Part shown: positions 55,301 through 58,018 of the stretch, in pieces | Position numbering within the stretch: position 1 is the first letter of the stretch | How the letters are laid out: each line of letters starts with the position of its first letter | From: Sycon ciliatum | Taxonomy: Eukaryota; Porifera; Calcarea; Leucosolenida; Sycettidae | Assembly: GCF_964019385.1 (NCBI RefSeq) | Contig: NC_088654.1 | Coordinates: forward strand, 5,677,218-5,741,217 | Reading direction: 5' to 3' | DNA length: 64,000 nt | Position numbers and translations under genes: made by a program | Notes under the pieces: generated by a model | Databases searched by the model: none | Told to the model about the DNA's origin: nothing | The model's input: the letters and a program-made list of their open reading frames with translations, nothing else

Positions 55301-57576
55301 AATGTCATGCATGAGGAGTACTGTAGGAGTTTGGCTTTCGGCTTGTACAATTCGTTTTCGCAAAGCTTCCCTTTCTTTACTTATCTTTGATATTTATGAC
55401 CCACCCAAGTTGGGTGGTGTGCTGCTTTGCTGCTTCGAATTGTAGTTAGACCGCTTTGTCAAATATCATACTGGTCTCGTCATCGTCCAGTAACAATCGA
55501 CATTCTTTGTTCCGTTGGGACTGTAGCTTTTGCTCGTTTTCGTTGCGCTTGCCTTCCCCTCTTTGGTCTTTCCATAACCTTGAACCTTCCAAGTTGGAAG
55601 GCTGTCGGTTAGCGCTACGGAGATGTGTTGAAGCTAGGTGTCAGGACGTCGAATGTTTCAGTACTCTGTCAGTTTTGTGCCTAGTTATTGCACTTTCTGA
55701 CTGTATAAAGTATCATGTTACAGTGATGGAGAGTTACTCTTAACTCGTATCCATATGTCCTTTTCTCTTCTAATTTTTTGTTTTTAGACATAACCTGGGA
55801 TTCGAACCCGCACTATCGCCCTGCATGCATCCCCGGACTCCCGATACACTTCGCATGCATACTAATTCTTCCAAGTTGCTTCACGTTATGATCTTGTATT
55901 TGATATATGAATATGCATTGTGGCCAGCCGTCTTTGATTGTACGGCACGGGACAGGTACGGTACGGGACAGGTACGGGACAGGTACGGGACAGGTACGGG
56001 ACAGGTACGGGAAAGGTACAGGACAGGTACGGTTGAGGGAAATACGACACCATCTACCACCTTGATGACGGCAAAAAAAGAATAGGGATGTTATAAATTT
56101 TTCAATTTTCCTTTTTTCAGGCATTCCCAGGGATTCGAACCCGCACTATCGCCCTACATGCATTTCCCCATACACTTTTGCATTCATACTCATTCTTCCA
56201 AGTTGCTTGACGTTATGATCTTGCGTTTGAAAGCCCTTTTGGATAGTACGGCGAGCTGTATGTGGCCAGCTGTGTTTGATGGTACGGTACGGTACGGGAC
56301 AGATACGGGACCCTGGCTAGCGCCAGACGTTACTGAAGTAACGTCATCTGCATAGCTTCGGGAATAAATAACAGTATTTGTTTGAAGAAGAGGTTGGTGC
56401 GACTTTGGTGATAGTAGGGGAAGATTGTGTTGCTCCCTACATGAATTCTCACTTGACTGACTCACGACTGCCATCCAGAGCACACGAGAAGTCCATCGAA
56501 CCTACAACTGGCAAACCTGCAAGAAAGCACCACTCCCTGCTCAATACACAGTGTTTCAGTCGGGAGTCAGTCAATCAGAATTCAAGTCGGCAGGAAAACC
56601 GCGAGCTCCCACGTAGGGAGCAACACACTCTTCCCCTAGTATTTGTTTGTTTAGCTTTATTTTACTTCACCAGAAGCACAGGCAAAATCTGCCTTCTCAC
56701 TGGGCGTACTGCCACAGTTCTCGCAAAATGATGAAGGTGGTCATATAAGAAAAGGAGGAAGAGGAAAATACAATCATGAACAAGGCACAAAGAGAAGACG
56801 GAAACAAATCAATGGGGGAGTACTACAAGTAACGAATTTGAATTTCATGAATTTTTTCATGAAAATAATGCAACGGATCCAAAGGAATATTTACGGATGA
56901 CCCCTAATGTATAAGTCATTAGAGGCGTTCCGCACTACGTGAAGGTGAGCAACCTTACGTTAGTGGGCGGGAAAACCAGTGAACTCACGAGTTTGCACTT
57001 CACTTATGGAAATTTGTCTATGTAGAGTACGTACGTAGGGCTCTGATAACGGAGGCGCTCCGGAGGTGTATTGGGGTGCAAATTGTTGACTCACTCCCTA
57101 GCTTGACCCGGTCGTACACTGCCGCGTTCCGAGTTGCCAAAGGCAGCTATGTCATTCGAAAACTACATATGGCGGAACACAGATCGGCATGGATTGTAGG
57201 TTAGACTTTCCATAGATCGACTACATTTGTTACTAACGTAATTATGTCATGCGGAAACTCTCTATCGTCAGAGATGTTGTGCAGAGCGAAAATTCAAGCG
57301 AATTTTCGTTTGACATCACGGAATGGGAAACTTCTTGTGAACGCCCGTGGCTTTGAACGCGAAAGTTGAAGGAAACGCGAAACAAACTTGAACTGCTTCG
57401 CATCAAAATTGATGAAACAGTCAAGTGTGCCGAATCATAAAATTACGACTTACCTGAGCAATGTGTTCCATTTCCTTGGTAACCAGTTAAACATGCACAT
57501 GTATATGAACCAGGGATGTTGCTACAGTTAGCGTTGGAATGACAACCATGTGTTTTTGCTGCACATTCATTGTTGT
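2873..57576 (-). CDS. Gene model: EGF-array single-pass receptor with tyrosine-repeat tail (5' incomplete)
   Basis: Composite gene span, not one open frame. In sense order the visible exons are 23 EGF exons (57576 down to 17842), a transmembrane exon (16647-16477) and a terminal exon (4446-2873). Every EGF exon starts after a ...TATCAG acceptor and ends at an AG|GTAAGT-type donor; all introns are phase 1. EGF exon 17842-17964 ends with G, which joins CA of the transmembrane exon to give Ala. The transmembrane exon ends with T, which joins CC of the tail exon to give Ser. The inferred product is a type I plasma-membrane protein with up to about 940 residues of EGF modules, one span and a 523-residue tail. 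Signal peptide, any other ectodomain and the start codon were not found and probably lie beyond the window. Small exons in the 12 kb intron before the tail could have been missed. Family context: EGF-rich receptors of the Notch/MEGF/fibrillin type use phase 1-1 EGF exons. No kinase domain is visible. Confidence 0.75.
3100..4010 (-). repeat. In-frame minisatellites encoding the tyrosine motifs
   Basis: Two tandem arrays lie inside the tail exon. The first (about 3777-4010) has four nearly identical 60 bp units coding for DIYGNESGDD(S/R)DVDGNVIDA. The second (about 3100-3735) has units of about 48-60 bp, partly organised as 114-120 bp doublets, coding for E-N-x-Y cores. Unit lengths are multiples of three, so copy number can change without breaking the frame. 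Near identity of neighbouring units indicates recent expansion or homogenisation. Confidence 0.85.
4598..4838. repeat. Fold-back repeat upstream (in sense) of the tail exon
   Basis: CAGCAGAATCAACGAAGCGGACATTGGACGTGGTAAT near the left end pairs imperfectly with the sequence ending in TTCTGCTG on the right. The core AGCGGACATT also occurs in the fold-back at 29951, so the two may be related. No ORF. Confidence 0.55.
4839..5473. other. Intronic stretch, nothing recognised
   Basis: Unique-looking AT-rich DNA within the long intron between the transmembrane and tail exons. I see no gene, array or clear element ends. Confidence 0.4.
5474..5571 (-). repeat. Retroposon 3' tail (TGGTGAAGTAAAATAAA family)
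   Basis: On the minus strand it reads ...GAAGGCAGGCATGCCTGTG...TGGTGAAGTAAAATAAA followed by (CAAA)n. The same roughly 100 bp tail recurs at 15905, 20591, 29845 and 56640. This is the pattern of 5'-truncated LINE/SINE copies ending in a short microsatellite. Confidence 0.6.
5572..5890. other. Intronic stretch with a T-rich run
   Basis: A T/G-rich run at about 5594-5620, then unique-looking sequence. No gene recognised. Confidence 0.4.
5891..6880. mobile_element. Decayed mariner-like repeat (CAGTAAAACCTGG family)
   Basis: Starts TACAGTAAAACCTGGTTTAAGC and includes segments also found at 18707-20140 (CCCATACA..CG.GG..TATCGGATC, then GGTCC.ATATGGCACTTGGTACACTAAAAGTCG at the right). Interrupted by the (GT)n tract. 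The right end is not clear. Confidence 0.55.
6008..6268. repeat. (GT)n microsatellite
   Basis: About 260 bp of mostly GT repeats in two halves, each followed by a matching GATAATGCGGGAGTGTGGAG segment (about 6109 and 6271). The halves look like a tandem duplication of a GT tract plus its flank. Confidence 0.9.
6881..8370. other. Intronic stretch without a recognised gene
   Basis: Contains two loosely similar segments (about 7800-7930 and 7990-8110), each with CGAAA..GCCGA and ending ..AATCGATGTTTT, probably a decayed tandem or paired repeat. ATACCCTGGACGGTTGGCAT at about 8279 is repeated directly at about 11388, just outside the other end of the 2.9 kb element. Confidence 0.4.
8862..9125. 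repeat. 67-68 bp tandem repeat (left arm)
   Basis: Units around AACGCCCGTGATCGGCAGAG recur at about 8931, 8999 and 9066. The same unit is present in inverse orientation at 10540-10800. Confidence 0.8.
9118..9390. repeat. 177 bp tandem duplication
   Basis: CATCCCGTCGACGCGC..AAATCTGCAG..CTCTTTTGCCGTCGGACAGGATACGTATT..AGGAGACTG occurs at 9118 and again at about 9298. Confidence 0.75.
9391..10270. other. Interior of the 2.9 kb element; no gene
   Basis: AT-rich DNA with (TAG)n at about 9618-9632. An inverse copy of 8300-8350 (AAAAAGCATA..GCGTAGGGCCCT..GCTTCCAAGC) lies at about 10055-10108. Confidence 0.45.
10540..10815. repeat. 69 bp tandem repeat (right arm)
   Basis: Four units of GTGACCGGCGCTGACTCTGC followed by CGATCACGGGCGTTCTGGAGTCGAC-like sequence, inverse to the array at 8862-9125. 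Confidence 0.8.
11470..14655 (+). pseudogene. CR1/jockey-like LINE, decayed, EN-RT remnant
   Basis: Broken ORF2 of a non-LTR retrotransposon. An apurinic-type endonuclease piece (11500-11842) has ETWLKQD, GGGVAVYC and CCYRPP. After an inserted MITE, VGDFNVD (about 12290) and SDHF (about 12487) follow in other frames. Reverse transcriptase (about 12995-13990) shows KATGSDRIPSFLL, LPQNYRPVSL, VDMSKAFD, GVPQGSVLGPLLF and, where YADD is expected, KTDDIVID. The C-terminal GSILWNALPSDF lies near 14525 and a stop near 14620, followed by AT-rich 3' sequence. At least four frame changes and the lost first catalytic-box residues make it non-functional. ORF1 is not found. It is antisense to the host gene, inside the long intron. 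Confidence 0.85.
11843..12237. mobile_element. Mariner-like MITE inside the LINE endonuclease
   Basis: 395 bp. CAGTCCATTCA..AAAAA..GATGG at the left and its inverse at the right, flanked by TA on both sides (11841-11842, 12238-12239). It splits the endonuclease frame between ..FWASL and the DFN motif. Same terminal family as 33181-33433 and the partial copy at 58373. Confidence 0.8.
14656..15904. other. Intronic stretch; possible coding remnant on the minus strand
   Basis: Mostly unrecognised. On the minus strand about 15555-15415 reads ATRIFDSWISGDTQLPVIVS then RKKNQVKVKRFRSDDKPSAK, and a neighbouring frame gives DDEFESSVTRSGDADSSGES. This looks like a frameshifted coding remnant, perhaps from a transposon. 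The family is not identified and it could be chance. Confidence 0.3.
15905..16335 (+). repeat. LINE 3' end fragments
   Basis: At 15905-16010: ATCATTCTGTGAGAACCTG..GAGAAGGCA..TTTGGTGAAGTAAAATAAA then (CAA)n, the plus-strand form of the tail family. At 16010-16335: a second fragment ending GGCCATCGTGAGAATAAAAG followed by AAATACATACA and (CA)n, another retroposon-style tail. No intact frame. Confidence 0.55.
16339..16388. repeat. (CA)n microsatellite
   Basis: About 50 bp of CACA with interspersed AAACA, directly after the retroposon tail. Confidence 0.9.
16477..16647 (-). CDS. Transmembrane exon of the EGF receptor
   Basis: 171 bp exon, phase 1 at both ends, acceptor ctttcag|CA and donor AAAT|GTAAGT. 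It encodes a short Ser/Asn linker (TDANASQSNTY), a hydrophobic segment of about 22 residues whose core is LTLGLSLSLVAVLVVTLFTF, then FIRFRNNKLRG with clustered Arg/Lys. That is the usual type I arrangement: EGF exons upstream on the outside, basic stop-transfer and tail downstream on the inside. The exon lies 1.2 kb downstream (in sense) of EGF exon 17842-17964. Its left part is just outside the 19.1 kb duplication, so it is the only intact copy in the window. Confidence 0.8.
16648..17841. other. Intron between transmembrane exon and EGF exon 1
   Basis: No exon recognised on the minus strand. The plus strand has overlapping open frames (about 16724-17131 and 17174-17572) without recognisable domains. 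The copy at 35768-36961 appears identical. Confidence 0.4.
17842..17964 (-). CDS. cbEGF exon 1 (copy 1, most 3', divergent)
   Basis: 123 bp, phase 1-1, 41 residues. The Ca-binding EGF signature is DTNEC near the start and C-N-N-x4-Y-x-C-x-C in the middle; six cysteines. It is the most divergent copy (HVNAQCNNTIGSYACVC, TTGYQGNETHC) and has two sequons (NNT, NET). It is the module next to the membrane in the model. Confidence 0.85.
17965..18706. other. Intron segment upstream of EGF exon 1
   Basis: The first 100 bp (TAGCATAACATGCTAGTCATTGGGCACTTTCGA) are conserved upstream of most EGF exons. A GATTTTCGTTTGAC..TCACG segment near 18610 is a shared intron module also seen at 27330, 30815 and elsewhere. 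Duplicated at 37085-37826. Confidence 0.5.
18861..19050. repeat. 94 bp tandem duplication
   Basis: AACAGGACTGATTCTCGTGA... repeats at 18861 and 18955 and ends ..AAGTTTTCCATTAG each time. Also at 37981-38170. Confidence 0.9.
19506..19943. mobile_element. MITE with AGG(G)AGGTTTCGCTCTACG ends, 3 bp target site
   Basis: 438 bp. Inverted ends continue into ATTACGTATGAAAAT. ACT flanks both sides, and the empty site GACACTTTTGGCTGG is present in the paralogous introns at 26310, 27720 and 31718, which proves the insertion boundaries. No transposase. Copy 2: 38626-39063. Confidence 0.85.
20199..20321 (-). CDS. cbEGF exon 2 (copy 1)
   Basis: 123 bp, phase 1-1. Begins DNNECAAKTHGC; has CSNILGSYTCAC and NGTHC (sequon). 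Six cysteines, donor CAG|GTAAGT. It follows a 1.4 kb mariner-like repeat in the intron. Confidence 0.85.
20350..20590. repeat. Dispersed repeat with G-rich tracts
   Basis: GGAGCCATTCGTAAA...GAGCGCCTGTTCGTTTCTCG...GTGTGGGCACATCCAGCTAG...GTTCGTTTCTCAGGGAGGGG. Family members lie at 28246-28470, 33892-34110, 62840-63060 and the copy 2 positions. The G tracts vary in length between copies. Confidence 0.7.
20591..20735 (-). repeat. Retroposon 3' tail copy
   Basis: TTGTTTGTTTAGCTTTATTTTACTTCACCAGAAACACAGGCAAAATCTGCC on the plus strand, the inverse of the 15905 tail. It preserves the empty site (GTGGTCATATAAGAAAAGG) used by the fold-back at 29951. Copy 2: 39711-39855. Confidence 0.6.
20967..21179. 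mobile_element. MITE with CCGTAAAGTC termini, TA-flanked
   Basis: 213 bp. CCGTAAAGTCTTGTACAAAAG at the left and CTTCTATACAAGACCTTACGG at the right, with TA on both sides. Same family as 365-672, with GGCTTCTAT motifs inside. Copy 2: 40087-40299. Confidence 0.75.
21405..25918 (+). pseudogene. LINE with gag-like ORF1 and EN-RT ORF2, degenerate (copy 1)
   Basis: Non-LTR retrotransposon in an EGF-gene intron, antisense to the gene. ORF1 region (21438-22742, three frames) has a zinc knuckle CFHCAAPGHKARDS in which the last Cys is Ser. Endonuclease (22780-23547) shows NAFGLLSKL, VIIVTETKL, a TAG at 22972, GGGVAVWTRDG, GAVYRPGS, VAGDFNVL and GASDHV. Reverse transcriptase (about 24135-24950) shows KAKGPDRIPARVL, LRNHRPVSLL, GFRKGLGTSD, AIDIAGAFDKVSH, GVLQGSILGP and AVYADGTTAY, so the catalytic YADD reads YADG. 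A C-terminal domain runs to 25515. Poly-A of 8 and a candidate AATT target site lie at 25913-25922. Empty-site comparison with 30739-30760 supports both ends. Several frameshifts and the active-site change make it inactive. Confidence 0.88.
25770..25791. repeat. Poly-C tract
   Basis: About 21 consecutive C after CTACCTCCT. The copy 2 equivalent near 44890 is 7 bases shorter. It is in the 3' region of the LINE. Confidence 0.9.
26069..26191 (-). CDS. cbEGF exon 3 (copy 1, subtype B)
   Basis: 123 bp, phase 1-1. DTNECTAKTNSC, CSNILGSYTCACLTGYQG, NGTHC. Subtype B is marked by TNSC and LTGYQG. It lies just past the 3' end of the intronic LINE. Confidence 0.85.
26678..26800 (-). CDS. cbEGF exon 4 (copy 1, subtype A)
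   Basis: 123 bp, phase 1-1. DNNECTAKTHGC, CSNIPGSYTCACSTGYQG, NGTHC. Subtype A is marked by THGC and STGYQG. Spacing to exon 3 is 609 bp. Confidence 0.85.
27476..27598 (-). CDS. cbEGF exon 5 (copy 1, subtype B)
   Basis: 123 bp, phase 1-1. DTDECTAKTNSC, CSNIPGSYTCACLTGYQG, NGTHC. DTDEC is the strongest match to the D-x-D-E-C calcium site among these copies. Confidence 0.85.
28085..28207 (-). CDS. cbEGF exon 6 (copy 1, subtype A)
   Basis: 123 bp, phase 1-1. DTNECTAKTHGC, NIPGSYTCACSTGYQG, NGTHC. It differs from its 19 kb-distant twin by one silent base (Ala GCC/GCG). Confidence 0.85.
28410..28448. repeat. Variable poly-G tract
   Basis: GGGAGGGGGTGGGAGGGGGG-type run. 11 bases shorter in copy 2 (about 47523-47550). 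Part of the dispersed repeat described at 20350. Confidence 0.85.
28572..28848. mobile_element. 277 bp MITE related to the 591 bp repeat
   Basis: ATGTAGAAAGGAAAAGGACA at the left and its inverse at the right; inverted ends of about 45 bp. The interior matches the first part of the 591 bp monomer (ACAGCCTTCCAACTTGGAAG palindrome). Copy 2: 47674-47950. Confidence 0.75.
28862..29160 (-). repeat. SINE-like repeat with B-box plus 11 bp minisatellite
   Basis: The minus strand contains GTGCGGGTTCGAATCCCAGG, an exact RNA polymerase III B-box (GGTTCGAATCC). It is preceded in sense by (GGTACGGGACA)n in inverse orientation (29042-29135). No convincing A-box or cloverleaf, so a tRNA-derived SINE is likely rather than a tRNA gene. 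Copy 2: 47964-48262; relative: 55772-56060. Confidence 0.5.
29200..29545 (-). repeat. Second SINE-like repeat joined to the end of the 8441-type element
   Basis: B-box GGTTCGAATCC on the minus strand near 29230. Then TACGGTACGG repeats, GCGCCAGGCGTGACACAAAC and GACGTTACTGAAGTAACGTC up to the CTACGGGAT end at about 29545, as in the right end of 8441-11360. Copy 2: 48302-48647; relative: 56110-56366. Confidence 0.5.
29591..29842. mobile_element. Fold-back MITE with about 60 bp ends (TAGGGGAAGAGTG)
   Basis: 252 bp. TAGGGGAAGAGTGTGTTGCT at the left is mirrored at 29823-29842. Both arms include GGGAGCTCGCGG and CAAGT/ACTTG. Related to the intron motif GGGTTTGCTCCCA..CTGGAGCTCGCG found beside the EGF exons. 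Copy 2: 48693-48944; a deleted relative: 56415-56638. Confidence 0.75.
29845..29960 (-). repeat. Retroposon 3' tail copy, split by a fold-back
   Basis: Same tail as 20591. It continues after the inserted fold-back at about 30241. Copy 2: 48947-49062. Confidence 0.55.
29951..30239. mobile_element. Fold-back element with nested inverted repeats
   Basis: ATGCGATTAATAGTATTAGTGAAGCGGACATTAC is mirrored at about 30175-30209. Inside, GGGAAAATCGTCTCACAATAGAGG is mirrored around 30079-30104. Flanking GTGGTCATATA occurs on both sides, while the empty site is single at about 20688 and 56731, so an unusually long (about 11 bp) target duplication accompanied the insertion. Copy 2: 49053-49341. Confidence 0.7.
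30966..31088 (-). CDS. cbEGF exon 7 (copy 1, subtype A)
   Basis: 123 bp, phase 1-1. DTNECAAKTHGC, NIPGSYTCACSTGYQG. The intron just before the acceptor has an extra ATTATA-type insertion, but the terminal CAG is intact. It sits alone, between the two four-exon blocks. Confidence 0.8.
31475..31597 (-). CDS. cbEGF exon 8 (copy 1, subtype B, extra Cys)
   Basis: 123 bp, phase 1-1. DTNECTAKTNSC, NILGSYTCACLTGCQG. The usual GYQG is GCQG, giving a seventh cysteine in a six-cysteine fold. The change is a single A-to-G and is shared by the copy at 50577. Confidence 0.82.
32085..32207 (-). CDS. cbEGF exon 9 (copy 1, subtype A)
   Basis: 123 bp, phase 1-1. DNNECTAKTHGC, NIPGSYTCACSTGYQG, NGTHC. Spacing to exon 8 is 610 bp, the same as exons 3 to 4. 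Confidence 0.85.
32870..32992 (-). CDS. cbEGF exon 10 (copy 1, subtype B)
   Basis: 123 bp, phase 1-1. DTDECTAKTNSC, NIPGSYTCACLTGYQG. Counterpart of exon 5 in the 5.4 kb block duplication. Confidence 0.85.
33181..33433. mobile_element. Mariner-like MITE (CAGTGCATTTCAAAACTATAGACGCG)
   Basis: 253 bp with inverted ends of about 28 bp (right end ..TATAGTTTTGAAATGGACTG), flanked by TA. Inserted in the intron upstream of EGF exon 10 but absent from the block-duplicate intron at 27780, so it postdates the 5.4 kb block duplication and predates the 19.1 kb one. Copy 2: 52283-52535. Confidence 0.82.
33733..33855 (-). CDS. cbEGF exon 11 (copy 1, subtype A)
   Basis: 123 bp, phase 1-1. DNNECTAKTHGC, NIPGSYTCACSTGYQG, NATHC in place of NGTHC (sequon kept). 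Spacing to exon 10 is 863 bp, because a 253 bp MITE lies in the intron; without it the spacing is the standard 610. Confidence 0.85.
34199..34470. mobile_element. 272 bp MITE related to the 591 bp repeat
   Basis: Block-duplicate of 28572-28848, with the same ends ATGTAGAAAGGAAAAGGACA and inverse. Copy 2: 53301-53572. Confidence 0.75.
34505..35714. repeat. 591 bp tandem repeat (copy 1: two monomers plus a stub)
   Basis: Monomers start at 34505, 35096 and 35687 with ACTCGGATGTTGAGCC; period exactly 591. Monomers are almost identical (for example C/T at 34838 against 35429). The third is cut after 28 bases by the duplication junction. Short open frames in each monomer look non-coding. Confidence 0.9.
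35628..35767 (-). pseudogene. Truncated second copy of the transmembrane exon, fused to repeat DNA
   Basis: The acceptor and first 53 bases of the exon (TDANASQSNTYLTLGLS) are identical to the intact exon. At 35715 the sequence switches to the 591 bp repeat family; the short shared stretch AGAA marks the breakpoint. Reading on gives 28 unrelated residues and a TGA at 35630-35628. Most of the span and the donor are lost. If skipped, flanking EGF exons still join in frame because all are phase 1-1. If used as a terminal exon, it would give an ectodomain without a proper membrane span. No polyadenylation signal was identified close by. Confidence 0.75.
36962..37084 (-). CDS. cbEGF exon 1' (copy 2)
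   Basis: Identical by eye to the exon at 17842, offset 19120. The transmembrane exon that should follow is truncated at 35715. Confidence 0.82.
39319..39441 (-). CDS. cbEGF exon 2' (copy 2)
   Basis: Copy of the exon at 20199 (offset 19120): DNNECAAKTHGC, phase 1-1. Confidence 0.82.
40525..45031 (+). pseudogene. LINE copy 2 (carried by the segmental duplication)
   Basis: Same element as 21405-25918, with the same TAG, the same YADG and the same frameshifts, so it was not a separate insertion. Differences seen: one Thr-to-Asn in GASDHV(T/N)L (42600), one T-to-C at 43003, and a shorter poly-C tract (about 44891). Confidence 0.9.
45182..45304 (-). CDS. cbEGF exon 3' (copy 2, subtype B)
   Basis: Copy of the exon at 26069. 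The offset is now 19113, because the poly-C tract in between is 7 bases shorter in copy 2. Confidence 0.82.
45791..45913 (-). CDS. cbEGF exon 4' (copy 2, subtype A)
   Basis: Copy of the exon at 26678 (offset 19113); DNNECTAKTHGC, phase 1-1. Confidence 0.82.
46589..46711 (-). CDS. cbEGF exon 5' (copy 2, subtype B)
   Basis: Copy of the exon at 27476 (offset 19113); DTDECTAKTNSC, phase 1-1. Confidence 0.82.
47198..47320 (-). CDS. cbEGF exon 6' (copy 2, subtype A)
   Basis: Copy of the exon at 28085 (offset 19113), with one silent change in the CHANA Ala codon. Confidence 0.82.
50068..50190 (-). CDS. cbEGF exon 7' (copy 2, subtype A)
   Basis: Copy of the exon at 30966. The offset is 19102 after a poly-G tract that is 11 bases shorter in copy 2. 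Confidence 0.8.
50577..50699 (-). CDS. cbEGF exon 8' (copy 2, subtype B, extra Cys)
   Basis: Copy of the exon at 31475 and keeps the GCQG seventh cysteine, so that change predates the 19.1 kb duplication. Confidence 0.8.
51187..51309 (-). CDS. cbEGF exon 9' (copy 2, subtype A)
   Basis: Copy of the exon at 32085 (offset 19102), phase 1-1. Confidence 0.82.
51972..52094 (-). CDS. cbEGF exon 10' (copy 2, subtype B)
   Basis: Copy of the exon at 32870 (offset 19102), phase 1-1. Confidence 0.82.
52835..52957 (-). CDS. cbEGF exon 11' (copy 2, subtype A)
   Basis: Copy of the exon at 33733 (offset 19102), with NATHC; phase 1-1. Confidence 0.82.
53607..55167. repeat. 591 bp tandem repeat (copy 2: two full monomers plus a partial third)
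   Basis: Monomers start at 53607, 54198 and 54789. The third stops after about 379 bp at GCAAAGCAGCAC, where an inverted monomer begins. Confidence 0.9.
55168..55772. repeat. Inverted full-length monomer of the 591 bp repeat
   Basis: Reverse complement of the monomer: starts TTTTCTCTTCTACATTTATT and ends ..CATATGTCCTTTTCTCTTCT. With the partial third monomer it forms a hairpin-capable palindrome of several hundred bp per arm. Confidence 0.9.
55772..56366 (-). repeat. SINE-like pair, relative of 28862-29545
   Basis: Two B-box segments on the minus strand (near 55800 and 56136). The 11 bp minisatellite lies at 55945-56030 and the CAGACGTTACTGAAGTAACG end at about 56323. It has the same order as 28862-29545 with deletions, so this is an older block duplicate. 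Confidence 0.55.
56415..56638. mobile_element. Fold-back MITE, left arm partly deleted
   Basis: Relative of 29591-29842: TAGGGGAAGATTGTG... at the left, lacking the GGGAGCTCGCGG segment, which is intact in the right arm. Confidence 0.7.
56640..56775 (-). repeat. Retroposon 3' tail copy
   Basis: Same family as 20591; carries the uninterrupted GTGGTCATATAAGAAAAGGA site. Confidence 0.6.
57454..57576 (-). CDS. cbEGF exon 12 (most 5' seen)
   Basis: 123 bp, phase 1-1, outside the 19.1 kb duplication. DNNECAAKTHGCHSNANC, NIPGSYTCACLTGYQG, NGTHC. It has HSN where other copies have HAN. Its flanks resemble those of exon 7 (AATAACATTACTTCC, ATGATATTGAGTTTATTCC), so these two are block relatives. No EGF exon is seen from here to 64000. 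Confidence 0.83.
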
Positions 57577-57793
57577 CTGATATGGTGATAAAGTGAACAA
57601 CAGAATAACATTACTTCCGTCGTATACAAAAATTTCGTGACTTTTTTAAGGCTGTCCATAGCTATGGAATTGTTTAGCTTGACTTAGAATAACACTCGTG
57701 GCATTGTTTTTAAAACCTATTTATAAGGTATAACAAAGACAAAAAGCAACTCCAACGAATGATATTGAGTTTATTCCGAGTCTTCATCAAGTT

Positions 57794-58018
57794 ATGGCTC
57801 AACCTGCTGCTTCTCCCACAGCTGCTGCACCTGCCGTCGCTACTCCTGCGCCCGAGAAGTGTCCATGCAAGGCAACGGCCAACTAGCCCGACATGATGCA
57901 AGCCATCGTCTTTGGTGCCAAGCGTGCTGCGACGTCCATATGCACGCCGACGGACAACTCGCCCCACATGATGCAAGCCATCGTCTTTGGTGCCAAGCGT
58001 GCTGCAACGTGCAGGTAG
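57794..58018 (+). pseudogene. Small Ala/Pro-rich ORF with tandem 25-codon repeat and one stop
   Basis: ATG at 57794 reads MAQPAASPTAAAPAVATPAP then EKCPCKATAN and a TAG at 57884-57886. After the TAG the same frame gives PDMMQAIVFGAKRAATSICT, then a second copy of MMQAIVFGAKRAAT and a stop at 58016. The DNA repeat is 75 bp, which keeps the frame. In the second repeat the position of the TAG reads TCG (Ser), so the stop looks like a point mutation of a longer frame. CAG|GTAGAC at 58011-58019 could be a splice donor instead. Function unknown. It lies just outside the EGF array and on the opposite strand. Confidence 0.4.

Noticed and set aside
2917-57576. ITAM (YxxL/I-x6-8-YxxL/I) in the receptor tail
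   Set aside because: The tyrosine motifs are YGNE, YQCG, YQYG, YKCD and similar; none has Leu/Ile at +3 in the required pair.
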